Shown here one piece after another: positions 22,801 to 30,500 of a DNA stretch of 64,000 nt (the first letter of the stretch is position 1; each line of letters opens with the position of its first letter). This DNA comes from Molanna angustata (taxonomy: Eukaryota; Arthropoda; Insecta; Trichoptera; Molannidae). Made by a program: the position numbers and the translations under genes. Location: the NCBI GenBank assembly GCA_963576475.1, contig OY754979.1, forward strand, positions 26,858,034 to 26,922,033, written 5' to 3'. Under the pieces are notes generated by a model. It saw nothing but the letters and a program-made list of their open reading frames with translations. It had not been told where the DNA came from and made no database searches.

Positions 22801-25800
22801 CTGGCCCTCTGTCGAAGTCAACTGGCAGTCACATAAGGTTCAGGTTGATCAGTCGCAGGTGAGCTCGGATCCGATGGTTGAGTAATTTTGGGAATAAAAT
22901 GCAATAAACTGTTGTGTTTTCCATTGCACTGCTTGCAAGATGACTTTGATTTACATAAATTCAATCTATGTCCTCTCTGTAGACAATTGATACATAATCT
23001 GTATTGTTTGATTAGTTCAAACCTTTCCTTTGGAGCCAATGACAGAAATTTGGAACAATGATAGATAGGATGGTTAGTCTTTGAACTACAACAAATACAA
23101 TGATGATTTTCTTCTGAGGATATACCAGTAACGAATACTTTGGTTGCCTGATTTCTGTGTTTCGTCAATGAACTGTTAGAGGTTGGTAAAACCTCCAATA
23201 TACTACAATGATTTTCTAAAAATTTTAGCAATTCGTTAAAGGTGGGGACCGTGTTGTGTTCAGCGGTCAACTCAAATTTTGTTCTAATATCAATTGATAA
23301 TTTTCTAAGTACGATATTCAATAATAAAAATGACCATTCTTTTACAGGAAATCCCGGTGAATCCAATCCAAATGTATTCTCTTTAAGTATGTCAACAAAT
23401 GCTCGAAGGTTTTCCTTGTTTTTATTGAACGAGAAATTCAATATATGATCAATATGTGCGTCAGCTATGAGACGTTTGTTTTCGTATCTTTCTATCAAAA
23501 TACGATACGTTACACGATAGTTTTCCGGAGATAATGGCAAATGCTTGACGAGACGTAACGGTTCAATGTCTAATAAACTCACTAAATATTGCATCTTCTG
23601 TACATTTCCAAGTGAACAATTTTTTATCAATCATGGATTTGAAGAGATTATTGAAGTTTATCCACTCTGTTGCTTTACCAGAAAATTTAGGTATTTCAAG
23701 TATTGGTAATTTTAAACTGTTACCTCCTTTCTGTTGGTTAGCAGTTTTACTTTCAGAAAATATGTCATAGTATACATATTTGATTTCCTTGTACATTGAC
23801 ATGAAACTATCATATTCCACATAATGATTTTTCTCATCAAAATCTTTAGATTCAGATTCAATGTCAATATGAGCTTGAACTAATTTGGCTTTAATTTCCT
23901 CCAATTCTTTAAATCCTATTTCAAAACTCTTGACATCTTTAGCTGACCCAATTATGGCACACTTTGACAAGTTAAGCAAGGCGACTAACTCTCGCTTTGC
24001 GAGTTTATAAATGATAAATGTTGACATTGTAGCTAAGTGTCAATATCAATCCTTAAACGAATAACTGTCAAAATCAAATGTAAACAAAATGACAAAACAA
24101 GATGGCCAATCAAAGACAAGAAGTGTAAATGATCTTACCACAGTAAAACTACAACTTTTTGCAAATTTACTGTTACAAAAATTTGACACAATGCAAATAT
24201 TAATGGCAAATATTAATTACAACAAAGAATATTCATACAAAATTATCTGACGAAATCTGTGACCATGTGCATGTACAATAAATAAACCACTGCAATTCTG
24301 ATCTGTTCGTATGAATTTAAAACAAAACGACAAAATTATGCGGAGAAGTGACCAACAAATATGTATGTTAAATGGTGGACTGTATTGCAAATAAATGAAT
24401 CAATACTACGGACAAATCAAAACTACAGTTTGGTAGCACTTACCCTTCTTGCAGATCCCAATCCACCTAAGCCTTGGAGCAAGGAATTCGGGAATTGGAG
24501 TTGGAAGAGAAATTAGGATAGGCTTCTTTTTGTGAACTTACACCCAAATTCACTATCACAGATTTCTATTGTGATACCAATATGGTACAAAATGAATCAG
24601 AACTTTTTTTAAACAAATTATAATGGTTACTGATGTAACAATGCAAAAAAAAATGGCAACTGATGTTGCTCCCACTGATGTTTTAAATCGAATGAATATG
24701 TAACAAAAAAAAACCACCTACACCCACAATAGTAGGTAGGTATTATCAAAATTGACCCAACAGTAATTATTATGTAATATAGTTGTATGATTTTTAATAA
24801 CTTATTTAATAATTATCTGAATTTTTGTTTGTTTATATATTCCTCTCTTAAACGAATTAATAAAAAAAGTATGTACTTGGAATTCATTCAACGATCCAAG
24901 CGGATAAGACAAACGGAATCTTACTCTTTTCGCACTTAATAACACTATATAAGAACATGGGGGTTATGGCCAACACTAAACTCTTCATAATGTTTAAATT
25001 CATTCAAATTATAAAACCACTTTTCAACTCCAATCTTACTGAAATTTCAAACCACTTCCCTTTACATTATTTGAGACTGAAGGGAAGGGACGCATGGGCT
25101 AACTTATTTGTGTTATTTTTTTTTATTGTATTATTCTGAATATTCTGAATTTGTCATATTGTATTATTCAGGATATTCTGAATTTGTCATAACAAATAAA
25201 CAGTACAAAATTACGAAAACGATTTTCGTGATACGTTGGCATATTGCTTCACATTTACCTTCTCGAGCAACGCCGGGTATAAAAGCTAGTTGAATAAATA
25301 AAAATAGATGCGTGTCACTAATTAGTGAAAAAATAAATAATAATAAATGTGTGTCATTTATTAGTCAAATAAGTAAATAGAAATAGAAATAAATGTGTGT
25401 GATGTGTTAGTCAATTGAATAAATAAAAATAAATTTGTGTCATTTATTATTTAAATAAATAAATAAAAATAGATGTGCGTCATGTAGTGAAAAATTAAAA
25501 AAAAAATCAACTATTAGTGAAATAATTAAATGAGTCAATGGCTGAGCGGTTAGCGCATTGGGCTAGTAATCCAGTGGTCGCGAGTTTGAATCCTACCTCG
25601 ATCGATTTCGTTCACCTATAGTAAAAGCATTTATGCTTATTTTAGGGAACGTAGGAAGATGTATATGTACTTGTTTAACAAGGAAATATTCATTTTTTTA
25701 TTTAAAAAAATAATTAAATAAAAATTAATGTGTTCATTAGTGAACTAAATATGATTTTCATTTATTAGTGAAAAATGTTTTTCATTTATTAGTGACTCTT

Positions 25801-28800
25801 GTATATTTATGTATGAGTCTTGTATATTTATGAATCTATTAATTTGAGGTGTTAATAATATTTGATCAGGTTGCTGGATGGGGTCTGGTATCTGAAGGTG
25901 GACCACCGTCGGAAGAGCTGAAGACATTAACTGTGCCTGTGATAGATTACAATGTGTGCAAGGAAGAGATGAAAAAGTACAACTTCAATAGATACCTCAC
26001 ACCTGATAAACTATGCGCTGGTTATCTGAATGGTAAGATTTTATTAAAAAAATACACCACTAATATTTCGATAAAATCACCACTTGGTTTTGTCAAACCC
26101 GCTTTGCACTCTGCAAGTTTTACAAAACATACATACATACCATCACAGCATGCCCCTTATGGGGTAAGCAGAGAGAACCGAGCGCCATTCTTCTCTATTT
26201 TTGCACACAATCCTGGCTTCCTTTACATCCATCTACCGTCTCATACATGCTCATCGACAATCTGTTTTATAAGACCATGTGGTTTTATACTTAGTTACAT
26301 GACTGAATAGATTAATATAGAAACTGAATAAGTTTGTAGAGACAAATTTTTCAGAAGATATAAAAAATCTTTAGTTTTATAGATTTCGCCATATAATATG
26401 TTTTGTTTCCTGGATATATTTAGACTTATTCCAGTTCTTATTGATATTTTGAATTGTTTGATTTTATTAATAACTAGTCGCATGTAACAAATGAGATCCA
26501 ACTGTCGATGGCGATTGTACATCAAGTTGAAGAATACGTACCAAACTATATTTTGTTTTCTATACAAGTCATGTATGTATATAGCCAAGATAGGATTGTA
26601 TGGAGGTCAGACCCTTTTTTCCTACCCAGAATATGAAAACAGTATGCACGTACATATGTTTGGAGATTAAATATCAAAATATTGAGTCCCCGTAGATATT
26701 GTGTAGTGTATACTGCCTTGACAAATCGTATGAAACGATGTCGTCACTAAATTCTTTTTTTTTTTAAATAATTGTTAAAAATAGTTAAAGATATACTACT
26801 ACAATGTTAATATTTTTTATAGAAAATTAAATTATCTAGTTGGGGTGTCTGTTTTTCCTATCCAGAATATGAAAACAGCATGATTAGTATCAAACTATTA
26901 AGTCTTCTTACATATTGTGCATAGGCGACTGCCATACAAATTGTATGAAGCGATGTCGTCACTAAATTCAATTTTTATAAAAATTGTTAAAAAAAATTTG
27001 AGATGTAATACTAAAATATTGATATTTTTTATATCAAATTAAATTATATAGCTGGGGTGTTTCGGCATTTTTCGATATTTTTAAAATTTTTGGAAATATA
27101 GGCATTTAAACACATAAAATTAACATGTTTTTCTTTATATAAAATGTTTGAGGAACTCTGGAATTTTTCTGAAAATATAAATTTGAGATTTTGTATTTAT
27201 CTATATTTATATCAATTTTCAGCATTCTTACTTTTATGGTTTTTGAAATATTTTGAAAAATAAAATAATAAAGTGAAAATTCAAAAGTTGATAACCCCTG
27301 AAACAAAAATTCAAAATTCTAAGTGTAAAATTTTTGTAGGCCTAGAAGTTCTATATTTTCTGAAATTTAAGGCTCTATAATTGTGCGGATCAGAAGTTAA
27401 AAGGGGGGGGGTACAAACACAGACACACTAAATGTTCTACTCCGAATTCCGAGTAAATCAATATAAATAACATATATGATGCGAAGTCTCTATGTTGGTG
27501 TTTTTTGACTTCAAAGTTGAAAAAAACATGAAAAATATAGACCCTGCATACAAATATCGCATATCTTGGCTTGATACTTTGTCGATGTGTTAAGATAAAT
27601 AGTTTCTAACAAATCTTACTACCACCTCGGAACAAGCCTGCGGCCTTACTCTCCACTGCAAATCCGATCCCAATACGATCCGATTTACTAAGAACCTACC
27701 TTTGTAACGGAGAATGAATGCGGTAGGTATATAATTTTCCAACTGTCGATTTGTTCAGGAGAACTTTGTTCTCTTAACATATCGACAATGTATCAAGCCA
27801 GAATACGCGAGAATTGTATGGAGAGGTCTACTTTTTTCATGGCTTTTCCAACTTTGAAGTCAAAAAACACCAACTTAGAGGCTTCGCAGCATATATGTTC
27901 CATACACGGATTTACTCAGAATTCGGAGTAGAACATTTCGTGTGTCTGTGTGTGTGTCTGTGTGTGTGTGTGTCTGTGTGTGTGTGTGTCTGTGTGTGTG
28001 TGTGTCTGTGTGTCCGTCCCCCCCTTATAACTTTTGATCCGCTCAATTTACAGAGCCTAAAATTTCAGAATATATAAACAGTTACAGGCCTACAAAACTT
28101 TTATACTCGGAATTTTGAATTTTTGTTTCAGTCAGGGGTTATCAACTTTTGAATTTTTATTTTATTTTTCCATATATCTCAGAAACCATAAACGCTAGAA
28201 CGCTGAAAATTGGTACAAACATAGACAAATACAAAATCTCAAATTAGTTTTTTCAAAAAAATTCCAGGGTTTCTCAAACATTTTTTATTAAGAAAAATAT
28301 TTTTTTTATGATAAATTTATGAGTTTAACTGCCTATATTTCCAAAACTTTTACAATTATCGAAAAAAGCCGAAACACCCCAACTAGATAATTTAATTTTC
28401 TATAAAAAATATTAACATTGTAGTAGAAGATCTCAATTTTTTTTTAACAATTTTTTTAAAAATTGAATTTAGTGACGACATCGCTTCATACATTTTGTAT
28501 GGCAGTCGCCTATACACAATATGTAAGAAGACTTAATAGTTTGTTACTTCATCTCCAAACATACATACATACCATCATGCAATTTGCATATTCTGGGTAG
28601 GAAAAAGGATCTTCCTCCATACTATCCTATCTTGACATACATACCTACATATGTTGTATAGAAAACAAAATATCTGAAAATATTCAATAATTTGTATCTA
28701 TGGGTTTATAGTTTGGTACATATTCTTCAACTATACATACTATCGCTATCGACAGTTGGATCTCATGTGTTACATGCAACTAGTAATAGAAATAATCGTT

Positions 28801-30400
28801 CATTTGAATGTACGCAGGCAACAGATAGGTAAGTTCTAAATGAAAATTTGAAATTGAGATCGGATTCGAGTTTCAAGAGTAATTAAGGCTACTGGCCTAG
28901 TGAGGTTATCCAAACCAACCCAATTTATTTGTTATGTTACTTATATCCAACAGTCGATTCGTTCATGAGAATAATTCAATTCTCTTAATGAATCGACATT
29001 ATTAAGCCAAGATGCGTGTACGAAGGAAAATTTTGTATGGCGTAGTGGACTTTTTGCATGCTAATAACACCAAATAGAGGCCTCGCAGCATATATGTTCC
29101 CATACATGGATTTACTCAGAATTTGGAGTAGAACATTTTATGTGAGTTTTGTGTGTGTGTGTGTGTCCTTGATTTCGCTCAATTTACAGAGCCCAAATTT
29201 TCAGAATATATAAACAGTTATAGGCCTACAAAACTTTTTTACTCAGAATTGTGAATTTTTGTTTCAGTCAGGGGTTATCAACTTTTGAAATTTTTATTTA
29301 TTTTTCCATATATCTTAGAAACCCTAAAATCTAGAATGCTGAAAATTGGTATGAATATAGACAAATACAAAATTTCAAATACAATTTTTCAAAAAAAATC
29401 CAGAGTTCCCCAAACATTTTTTATTAAGAAAAATATTTTTTGATGACAAATTTATGTGTTTAACTGCCTATATTTCCAAAGTTTTTAAAAATTTCGAAAA
29501 AAGCCGAAACACCCCAACTAGATAATTTAATTTTCTATAAAAAATATAATGATTGTAGCAGTACATCTCAATTTTATTTAACATTTTTTATAAAAATTGC
29601 ATTTAGTGACGACATCGCTTCATACAATTTGTATCGCAGTCGCCTATACACAATTAATATCTAAGAAGACTTAATAGTTTCATACTTAATATCTAAACAT
29701 ACATACATACCATCATGCTGTTTTCATATTCCTGGTAGGAAAAAAGGACTGACCTCCATACTTTCCTATCTTGACATACATGCCTACACGTGTTGTATAT
29801 AAAACAAAATATCTTAAAATATTCAATAATTTGGATTAATGGGTTTATAGTTTGGTACTTATTCTTCAACTACACATACTATCGCTATCGACAGTTAAAT
29901 ATCATGTGTTTCATGCAACTAGTATAAAATAATGTAATTTTTGGTATATGTAATAAAAACAATCTACAGTTCGATGGGGTCTAAAAATAAGTGATTTTTC
30001 CTACAAAATTAATAATAACAAACAATTAATAAAGTGCTTTGTATTAATTCTCTTTGATTTCCTTGTTTTGTAGATAACTGCTTTCTGCCGTACTCCGTGC
30101 ATGTCCATACATTGTTATGTGTTTTGTTAACAAAAATATTGATTTGATTACTTAATCTAATTCCTCTGATAAATTTCAGGTTCTGCACTCTGTAAAGGCG
30201 ACAGTGGTGGTGGTCTAGTATTTCCCAACGTGGACAGCAGAGACGGCATGGAGCGCTGGTACCTCCGCGGAATTGTCAGCGTCGGTCCCTCCAACAACGA
30301 TCGCACCTCCTGTCGTAGCAATTCATATACGGTCTACACGCAGATATACAAACTCAGAGATTTCATTTCGGAAACCTTCATGAAAGTCAAAATCACGTAG
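1682..30400 (+). CDS. modular serine protease (ModSP/HP14-like), 3' six exons, catalytic His replaced
   Basis: Spliced exons 1682-1882, 3068-3241, 11888-12021, 17562-17741, 25870-26032 and 30180-30400 (stop TAG) give about 358 codons with consistent phases (1,1,0,0,1). Order: a six-Cys CCP/sushi-like module, a linker with DCG (the cysteine that ties the light chain to the protease domain), a Gly-rich stretch, YVIGG activation site, then a chymotrypsin-fold domain. The residue before VIGG is Tyr, not Arg/Lys, consistent with the non-tryptic activation known for ModSP/HP14. Asp102 (SDLAII) and Ser195 (CKGDSGGG) are present; position 189 is Ala and 226 is Thr, so the pocket is not trypsin-like. 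The His57 motif reads AATC. ModSP/HP14 proteins are secreted hemolymph proteases that start Toll and prophenoloxidase cascades; N-terminal LDLa and sushi modules are expected upstream. The family call is strong; activity of this copy is doubtful. Confidence 0.88.
1883..3067 (+). other. ModSP intron A-B with a GC-richer island
   Basis: Mostly AT-rich. About 2340-2790 is clearly richer in G+C and stays open for about 55 codons in each of two stretches of the + strand. I recognise no protein in it; an old transposon fragment is most likely. Confidence 0.35.
3068..3241 (+). CDS. ModSP exon B: linker, activation site, start of protease domain
   Basis: Acceptor CTTTTAG|AT, donor G|GTAAAT. It encodes (D)CGVEKSTGGGG, then YVIGGELAKRGTFPWHVGIY and ending CGGTLVATHVIIS. 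The DCG cysteine and PWHVGIY block are family hallmarks. Phase 1 at both ends. Confidence 0.88.
3242..4430. other. AT-rich intron sequence with a (TG)n microsatellite
   Basis: A short (TG)n run lies at about 3551-3576. Otherwise AT-rich intron 2 sequence with no element or gene that I recognise. Confidence 0.4.
4430..5810. repeat. diverged tandem repeats
   Basis: At 4440-5000 a unit of roughly 70-90 bp recurs about seven times (AAACTATTTCCTATAG, then a CTTCTTC tract, then TATGTAGACC and a GTCAGTTTT-like end). From 5035 to 5660 longer, looser units share AAAACGAATGGGATG and GACAATATATAAAAA. Related text (GGTTGTGGCCAACACTAAAC) recurs at about 12820 and 24970. The units are too diverged to be recent. 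Confidence 0.55.
5838..6012 (+). repeat. (TTTCA)n pentanucleotide microsatellite
   Basis: A near-perfect run of ATTTC units, imperfect (TTTTA-like) at its left edge. The open frame through it (ISFHF repeats) is an artefact of the repeat. Confidence 0.9.
7109..7503. mobile_element. foldback (palindromic) element, complete copy
   Basis: The two halves are near-perfect inverted copies around a centre at about 7300 (TACGTGATCACATTAGTGATC). The ends read AATCGAATATTTTT and AAAATATTCGATT. The arms share CCAATGTTTGC, TCAATAAAAATATCATTTGA and GACCTGTCATC blocks. There is no coding capacity. Relatives lie at 7640-7955, 39770-39860, 44370-44590, 46017-46705 and 60656-60895. Confidence 0.7.
7640..7955. 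mobile_element. foldback-family element, one arm plus central region
   Basis: It carries the family's central unique part (GAACTCAATAAGAAGGCATA, CGCAAGCGCATAAAGTGATC) followed by one arm (GAGTTCCTGGTTCTTCTA, CCCAACTTCGTCTCTATTGA). The same layout in opposite orientation is seen at 46150-46340. Confidence 0.6.
8306..8418. mobile_element. Harbinger-like MITE, left part
   Basis: Starts GGGTCGTATTACAAGAGTTA after TTA. Its inverted partner, ending GTAATACGATCCC before TTA, lies at 11474-11497, on the far side of the RTE element. Terminal GGG and 3-bp TTA duplications suit PIF/Harbinger MITEs. There is an internal inverted repeat (GAAAAATGTAAGAAAAAG / CTTTTTCTTACATT). Confidence 0.55.
8458..9390 (+). 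pseudogene. RTE endonuclease domain (exonuclease-endonuclease-phosphatase fold)
   Basis: A 310-codon frame from ATG 8458. It shows WNVRGG at the start, the catalytic Glu in CLTETK, the GDLNGWVG box, SIIDFVCVD and the terminal ETDHF (the SDH box of APE nucleases). These residues nick the target to prime reverse transcription. The frame stops at 9388-9390 and the continuation is shifted (AWDVLRNTLISAAKNACGEA can be read after it), so the ORF2 polyprotein is broken here. Confidence 0.8.
9711..11450 (+). pseudogene. RTE reverse transcriptase and C-terminal region
   Basis: A 579-codon open frame with RT blocks in order: VPLFKKGSKLDCKNYRAISL, AFIDMEKAYDKVDR, GVRQGCVLSPWLFNLYI, and the catalytic MYADDKVLM. 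The C-terminal part contains WAWQKTHGSKI, LRRMCGK, LRWFGHVERMN and GRPRKSW, all typical of insect RTE-type proteins. It is long and uninterrupted, but it is in a different frame from the endonuclease and lacks the joining region, so the copy is not intact. Confidence 0.82.
11474..11497. mobile_element. Harbinger-like MITE, right end
   Basis: The inverted match to 8306-8330. Together with the left part it shows that the RTE element at 8419-11462 inserted into the MITE. Confidence 0.5.
11498..11887. other. AT-rich end of ModSP intron 2
   Basis: Nothing recognisable apart from the pyrimidine-rich acceptor ending at 11887. Confidence 0.4.
11888..12021 (+). CDS. ModSP exon C: catalytic-His region, reads AATC
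   Basis: Acceptor TTTTTAG|CT; donor GAG|GTATTC. Joined to the previous exon it reads IIS-AATCFYDANNDPP and continues YRIKAGKHYRDWDHTG. The GCT GCC ACT TGT codons put Thr where the family has His57. No alternative acceptor in the region restores His. Confidence 0.85.
12022..12880. other. unassigned intron 3 sequence
   Basis: AT-rich with no open frame, RNA or element that I can name. A short piece at about 12815-12860 matches the diverged repeat type seen near 5050 and 24970 (GGTTGTGGCCAACACTAAAC). Confidence 0.35.
12885..13790. repeat. diverged tandem repeat, about 315-330 bp units
   Basis: Three units begin near 12885, 13197 and 13510. Shared blocks are GAATGCTTATGTTGTAT, AGATAAATTTTGTTTTAAAG, GTGAGAGC and CTATGGAAAGCTAATCAG. 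A fourth piece is at 14478-14590, beyond a LINE tail. Identity between units is modest. Confidence 0.55.
13800..14470 (+). mobile_element. 5'-truncated non-LTR element, C-terminus and (AATA)n tail
   Basis: The frame 13817-14068 reads NTRQALLNLDEIPK, GQKNYAYIGPKIFNLF and a Leu-rich end, the typical C-terminus of CR1/Jockey-type reverse transcriptases. It is followed by a 3' UTR and an AATAAATAAATAAATAAAT tail. The copy interrupts the 315-bp repeat series. Confidence 0.65.
14478..14590. repeat. fourth unit fragment of the 315-bp series
   Basis: Matches about 13680-13770 (CTATGGAAAACTAATCAGCT, GACTTATAGTTTGGGCTG, GGGGACACAAAAAA). It is followed at about 14593-14622 by a small duplication of a CGCCGTACGCCATA unit. 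Confidence 0.55.
14623..15460. other. unassigned intron sequence
   Basis: No recognisable gene. At 15244 and 15439 are the first copies of the CATTACCNTCC motif that recurs to 17195. Confidence 0.3.
15461..16171. repeat. 101-bp tandem array, seven copies
   Basis: GTCCACACTGTAGAGCAGCA recurs at 15474, 15575, 15676, 15777, 15878, 15979 and 16080, exactly 101 bp apart. Units differ at only a few positions (first-unit AAAACAG edge, CCATATG versus CAATATG, final GATACACG). The homogeneity indicates recent expansion or conversion. Confidence 0.93.
16231..16283. repeat. perfect-type hairpin with CATTACCTTCCA arm
   Basis: AGCTTCATTAC.TTCCA.CGTTT pairs with AAACG.TGGAA.GTAATGAAGCT around a TATATG-like loop: about 23 bp with two or three mismatches. 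It lies immediately before the SINE at 16290. Confidence 0.75.
16290..16435 (+). mobile_element. tRNA-derived SINE, family 1
   Basis: The head reads GTCGGCCTTCGTGGCTCAGT (A box region) and GGTTCGATTCCCGGTGGAGA (B box), then TTGTGTTTTCAGTCTGGATC and an ATAAATAAATA tail. Four more + copies and three - copies or fragments are in the window. Pol III promoter boxes are visible, but the tRNA fold is lost. Confidence 0.8.
16436..17561. other. intron 3 end with scattered CATTACCTTCCA motifs
   Basis: Copies or near copies of CATTACCTTCCA occur at 16576, 16887, 17145, 17166 and 17184. Open stretches at 16863-17254 on both strands overlap a moderately GC-rich patch (about 16950-17120) with no recognised protein. 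Confidence 0.4.
17562..17741 (+). CDS. ModSP exon D: catalytic-Asp region
   Basis: Exactly 60 codons, phase 0 at both ends (TTTCTAG|GTA, AAG|GTATTA). It encodes VSKIYLPVSYRGDEQNHQ followed by SDLAIIHVKKPF, carrying the catalytic Asp102, and VHPACIDL. The match to ModSP/HP14 proteins is clear. Confidence 0.88.
17742..18261. other. AT-rich start of intron 4
   Basis: No gene or element recognised; a TAGGTAGGTACGTACCTACC run lies at about 18068. Confidence 0.35.
18267..18779 (-). repeat. BEL/Pao 3' LTR
   Basis: Near-identical to 24248-24762. On the minus strand it starts TGTTGGGTCA and ends GATAGACA next to the target duplication ATTAC. Confidence 0.88.
18927..19880 (-). pseudogene. BEL/Pao integrase core and C-terminal domain
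   Basis: In frame with the preceding part after one stop. The DDE triad is visible: Asp in VGIDYGGYF, Asp in FSDCGTNF (usually SDNG) and Glu in GLMEAGIKSTK. Then LTPGHFLIG, WQLLQQMAQHFWTRW and a GDLVLI/RPVFKLFKLP end. It would insert the cDNA; no lesion is seen inside this segment. Confidence 0.85.
19893..21227 (-). pseudogene. BEL/Pao RT connection, RNase H and integrase zinc finger
   Basis: It opens with RNILSCVARIFDPLGWISP. RNase H features include SIPRLKLCASHLLL, the FTDSSIVLAWI block and NPADLGSRG. At the end the integrase HHCC finger can be seen (HYHKIYLHIG ... CLTCFKA). TAA at 19893-19895 cuts the frame before the integrase core. Confidence 0.83.
21239..21508 (-). pseudogene. BEL/Pao reverse transcriptase active-site fragment
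   Basis: NIYLDDILSGGQTVDDA carries the catalytic YLDD box. CFEVRKWASNS is the usual following block. Another frameshift near 21.23 kb separates it from the connection and RNase H part. Confidence 0.82.
21534..22799 (-). pseudogene. BEL/Pao protease and N-terminal reverse transcriptase
   Basis: The protease motif ALLDTASQSNFIS lies near residue 25; most relatives have D-S/T-G, here DTA. GEIDVLLGASVF follows, then RT blocks with LRVVFDASS, SDICKMYRQILI and YELNTVTYGVASSPFLA. The frame ends at about 21534, just before the catalytic YLDD, because of a frameshift. Confidence 0.82.
22818..23630 (-). pseudogene. BEL/Pao gag, C-terminal part with zinc knuckles
   Basis: Contains MQYLVSLLDIEPLRLVKHLP, typical of Pao gag, and a Cys/His-rich end (CICCSS, CINCLQRGHRLNLC, CKQCNGKHNSLLH) for nucleic acid binding. 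TGA at 22818-22820 closes it; the same frame continues directly into the protease, so a single stop separates gag and pol here. Confidence 0.8.
23563..24027 (-). pseudogene. BEL/Pao gag, N-terminal part
   Basis: 154 codons starting with Met. A helical N-terminus is followed by LPILEIPKFSGKATEWINF, the signature of Pao-type gag (DUF1759). The reading frame is lost by a shift in an A-run at about 23.62 kb and continues in the next frame. Confidence 0.8.
24248..24762 (-). repeat. BEL/Pao 5' LTR
   Basis: On the minus strand it starts TGTTGGGTCA after ATTAC. Its inner end (GATTTCGTCA) differs slightly from the 3' LTR end (GATAGACA), so this boundary is good to a few bases. Confidence 0.82.
24768..25532. 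repeat. AT-rich stretch with diverged 45-50 bp repeats
   Basis: From about 25290 to 25500 a unit like AATAAATGTGTGTCATTTATTAGTC recurs four to five times and continues after the SINE at 25715-25850. A piece ending AACGCCGGGTATAAAAGCTAGT (25269-25291) resembles 5767-5797 and could be another CTAG-ending repeat terminus. No gene seen. Confidence 0.4.
25534..25690 (+). mobile_element. tRNA-derived SINE, family 2
   Basis: The head GTCAATGGCTGAGCGGTTAG and the B-box GAGTTTGAATCC indicate a tRNA-like pol III promoter. The body continues TCGTTCACCTATAG and GAAGATGTATATGTAC. A minus copy lies at 54020-54726. It interrupts the 45-50 bp repeat series. Confidence 0.75.
25870..26032 (+). CDS. ModSP exon E: VAGWG block
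   Basis: Acceptor ATCAG|GTT with a weak pyrimidine tract; donor AATG|GTAAGA, phase 1. It encodes VAGWGLVSEGGPPSEELKTL, then VIDYNVCKEEM and LCAGYLN, the usual stretch between Asp102 and Ser195. Confidence 0.88.
26120..26275 (-). mobile_element. RTE 3' end, truncated
   Basis: The minus strand matches 11330-11455 of the RTE: GCATGTATGAGACGG, GATGTAAAGGAAGCCAGG, CGCTCGGTTCTCTCTGCTTA and GATGGTATGTATG. In intron 5. Confidence 0.75.
26474..27599 (-). mobile_element. Helitron, minus copy, 5' end lost
   Basis: Its 3' terminus (CTAG on the minus strand, plus the CATG hairpin and GTTGGATCTC-type junction) is at 26474. The body follows to about 27599, where the outermost 5' segment is missing. The block with CCAGAATATGAAAACAG occurs twice (about 26625 and 26863), so the copy has an internal duplication. 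Confidence 0.7.
27600..27737. other. short unassigned spacer between two Helitron copies
   Basis: GC-richer than its surroundings (CGGAACAAGCCTGCGGCC); not matched elsewhere in the window. Confidence 0.3.
27738..28783 (+). mobile_element. Helitron, complete + copy (subfamily 1)
   Basis: It starts TCCAACTGTCGATTTG and ends ATCGACAGTTGGATCTCATG...CAACTAG followed by T. A 13-bp inverted pair (TCCAACTGTCGAT / ATCGACAGTTGGA) frames it. CATGT-GTT-ACATG forms a hairpin 3 nt before the terminal CTAG, as in Helitron 3' ends. A TGTG microsatellite and a C-run lie in the 5' third. No Rep/helicase is coded, so it is non-autonomous. It is nearly identical to 30928-31985. Confidence 0.82.
28946..29922 (+). 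mobile_element. Helitron, + copy (subfamily 2)
   Basis: Starts TCCAACAGTCGATTCG after A and ends CTAG before T. The 5' third differs from subfamily 1 (GATGCGTGTACGAAGGAAAA, GACTTTTTGCATGCTAATAA); the rest aligns. The TG run is short. Confidence 0.8.
30180..30400 (+). CDS. ModSP exon F: catalytic-Ser region and C-terminus
   Basis: Acceptor AAATTTCAG|G. It encodes GSALCKGDSGGGLVFPN with the catalytic Ser195, YLRGIVSVGPSNNDR, the Cys220 region and an ordinary C-terminal helix, ending in TAG at 30398-30400. Ala189 and Thr226 line the predicted pocket. Confidence 0.9.
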
Positions 30401-30500
30401 AAGGAATGTAATAATACAATTAGAGTTGTACCGATGTAGGCTTTTGATAAACTGACAGATTAATTGGATCTCAATAAACTGACAAGTCATCATCTTTGAT
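30401..30500 (+). terminator. 3' UTR and poly(A) signal of the ModSP gene
   Basis: AATAAA at 30473-30478 lies 73 nt after the stop codon, a normal position for a short 3' UTR. The cleavage site should be about 10-30 nt further on. Confidence 0.6.

Larger units (their letters stand above)
18267..24762 (-). mobile_element. BEL/Pao LTR retrotransposon, complete but disabled
   Basis: Two LTRs (18267-18779 and 24248-24762) with TG...CA ends flank gag-pol on the minus strand. The 5-bp target duplication GTAAT is at 18262-18266 and 24763-24767. Domain order gag, protease, RT, RNase H, integrase, as in BEL/Pao. By eye the LTRs differ at about a dozen sites over about 505 bp, so the insertion is fairly young. 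At least three frameshifts (about 23.62, 21.53 and 21.23 kb) and two in-frame stops (22818-22820, 19893-19895) disable it. It lies antisense in ModSP intron 4. There is no envelope-like frame. Confidence 0.9.
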
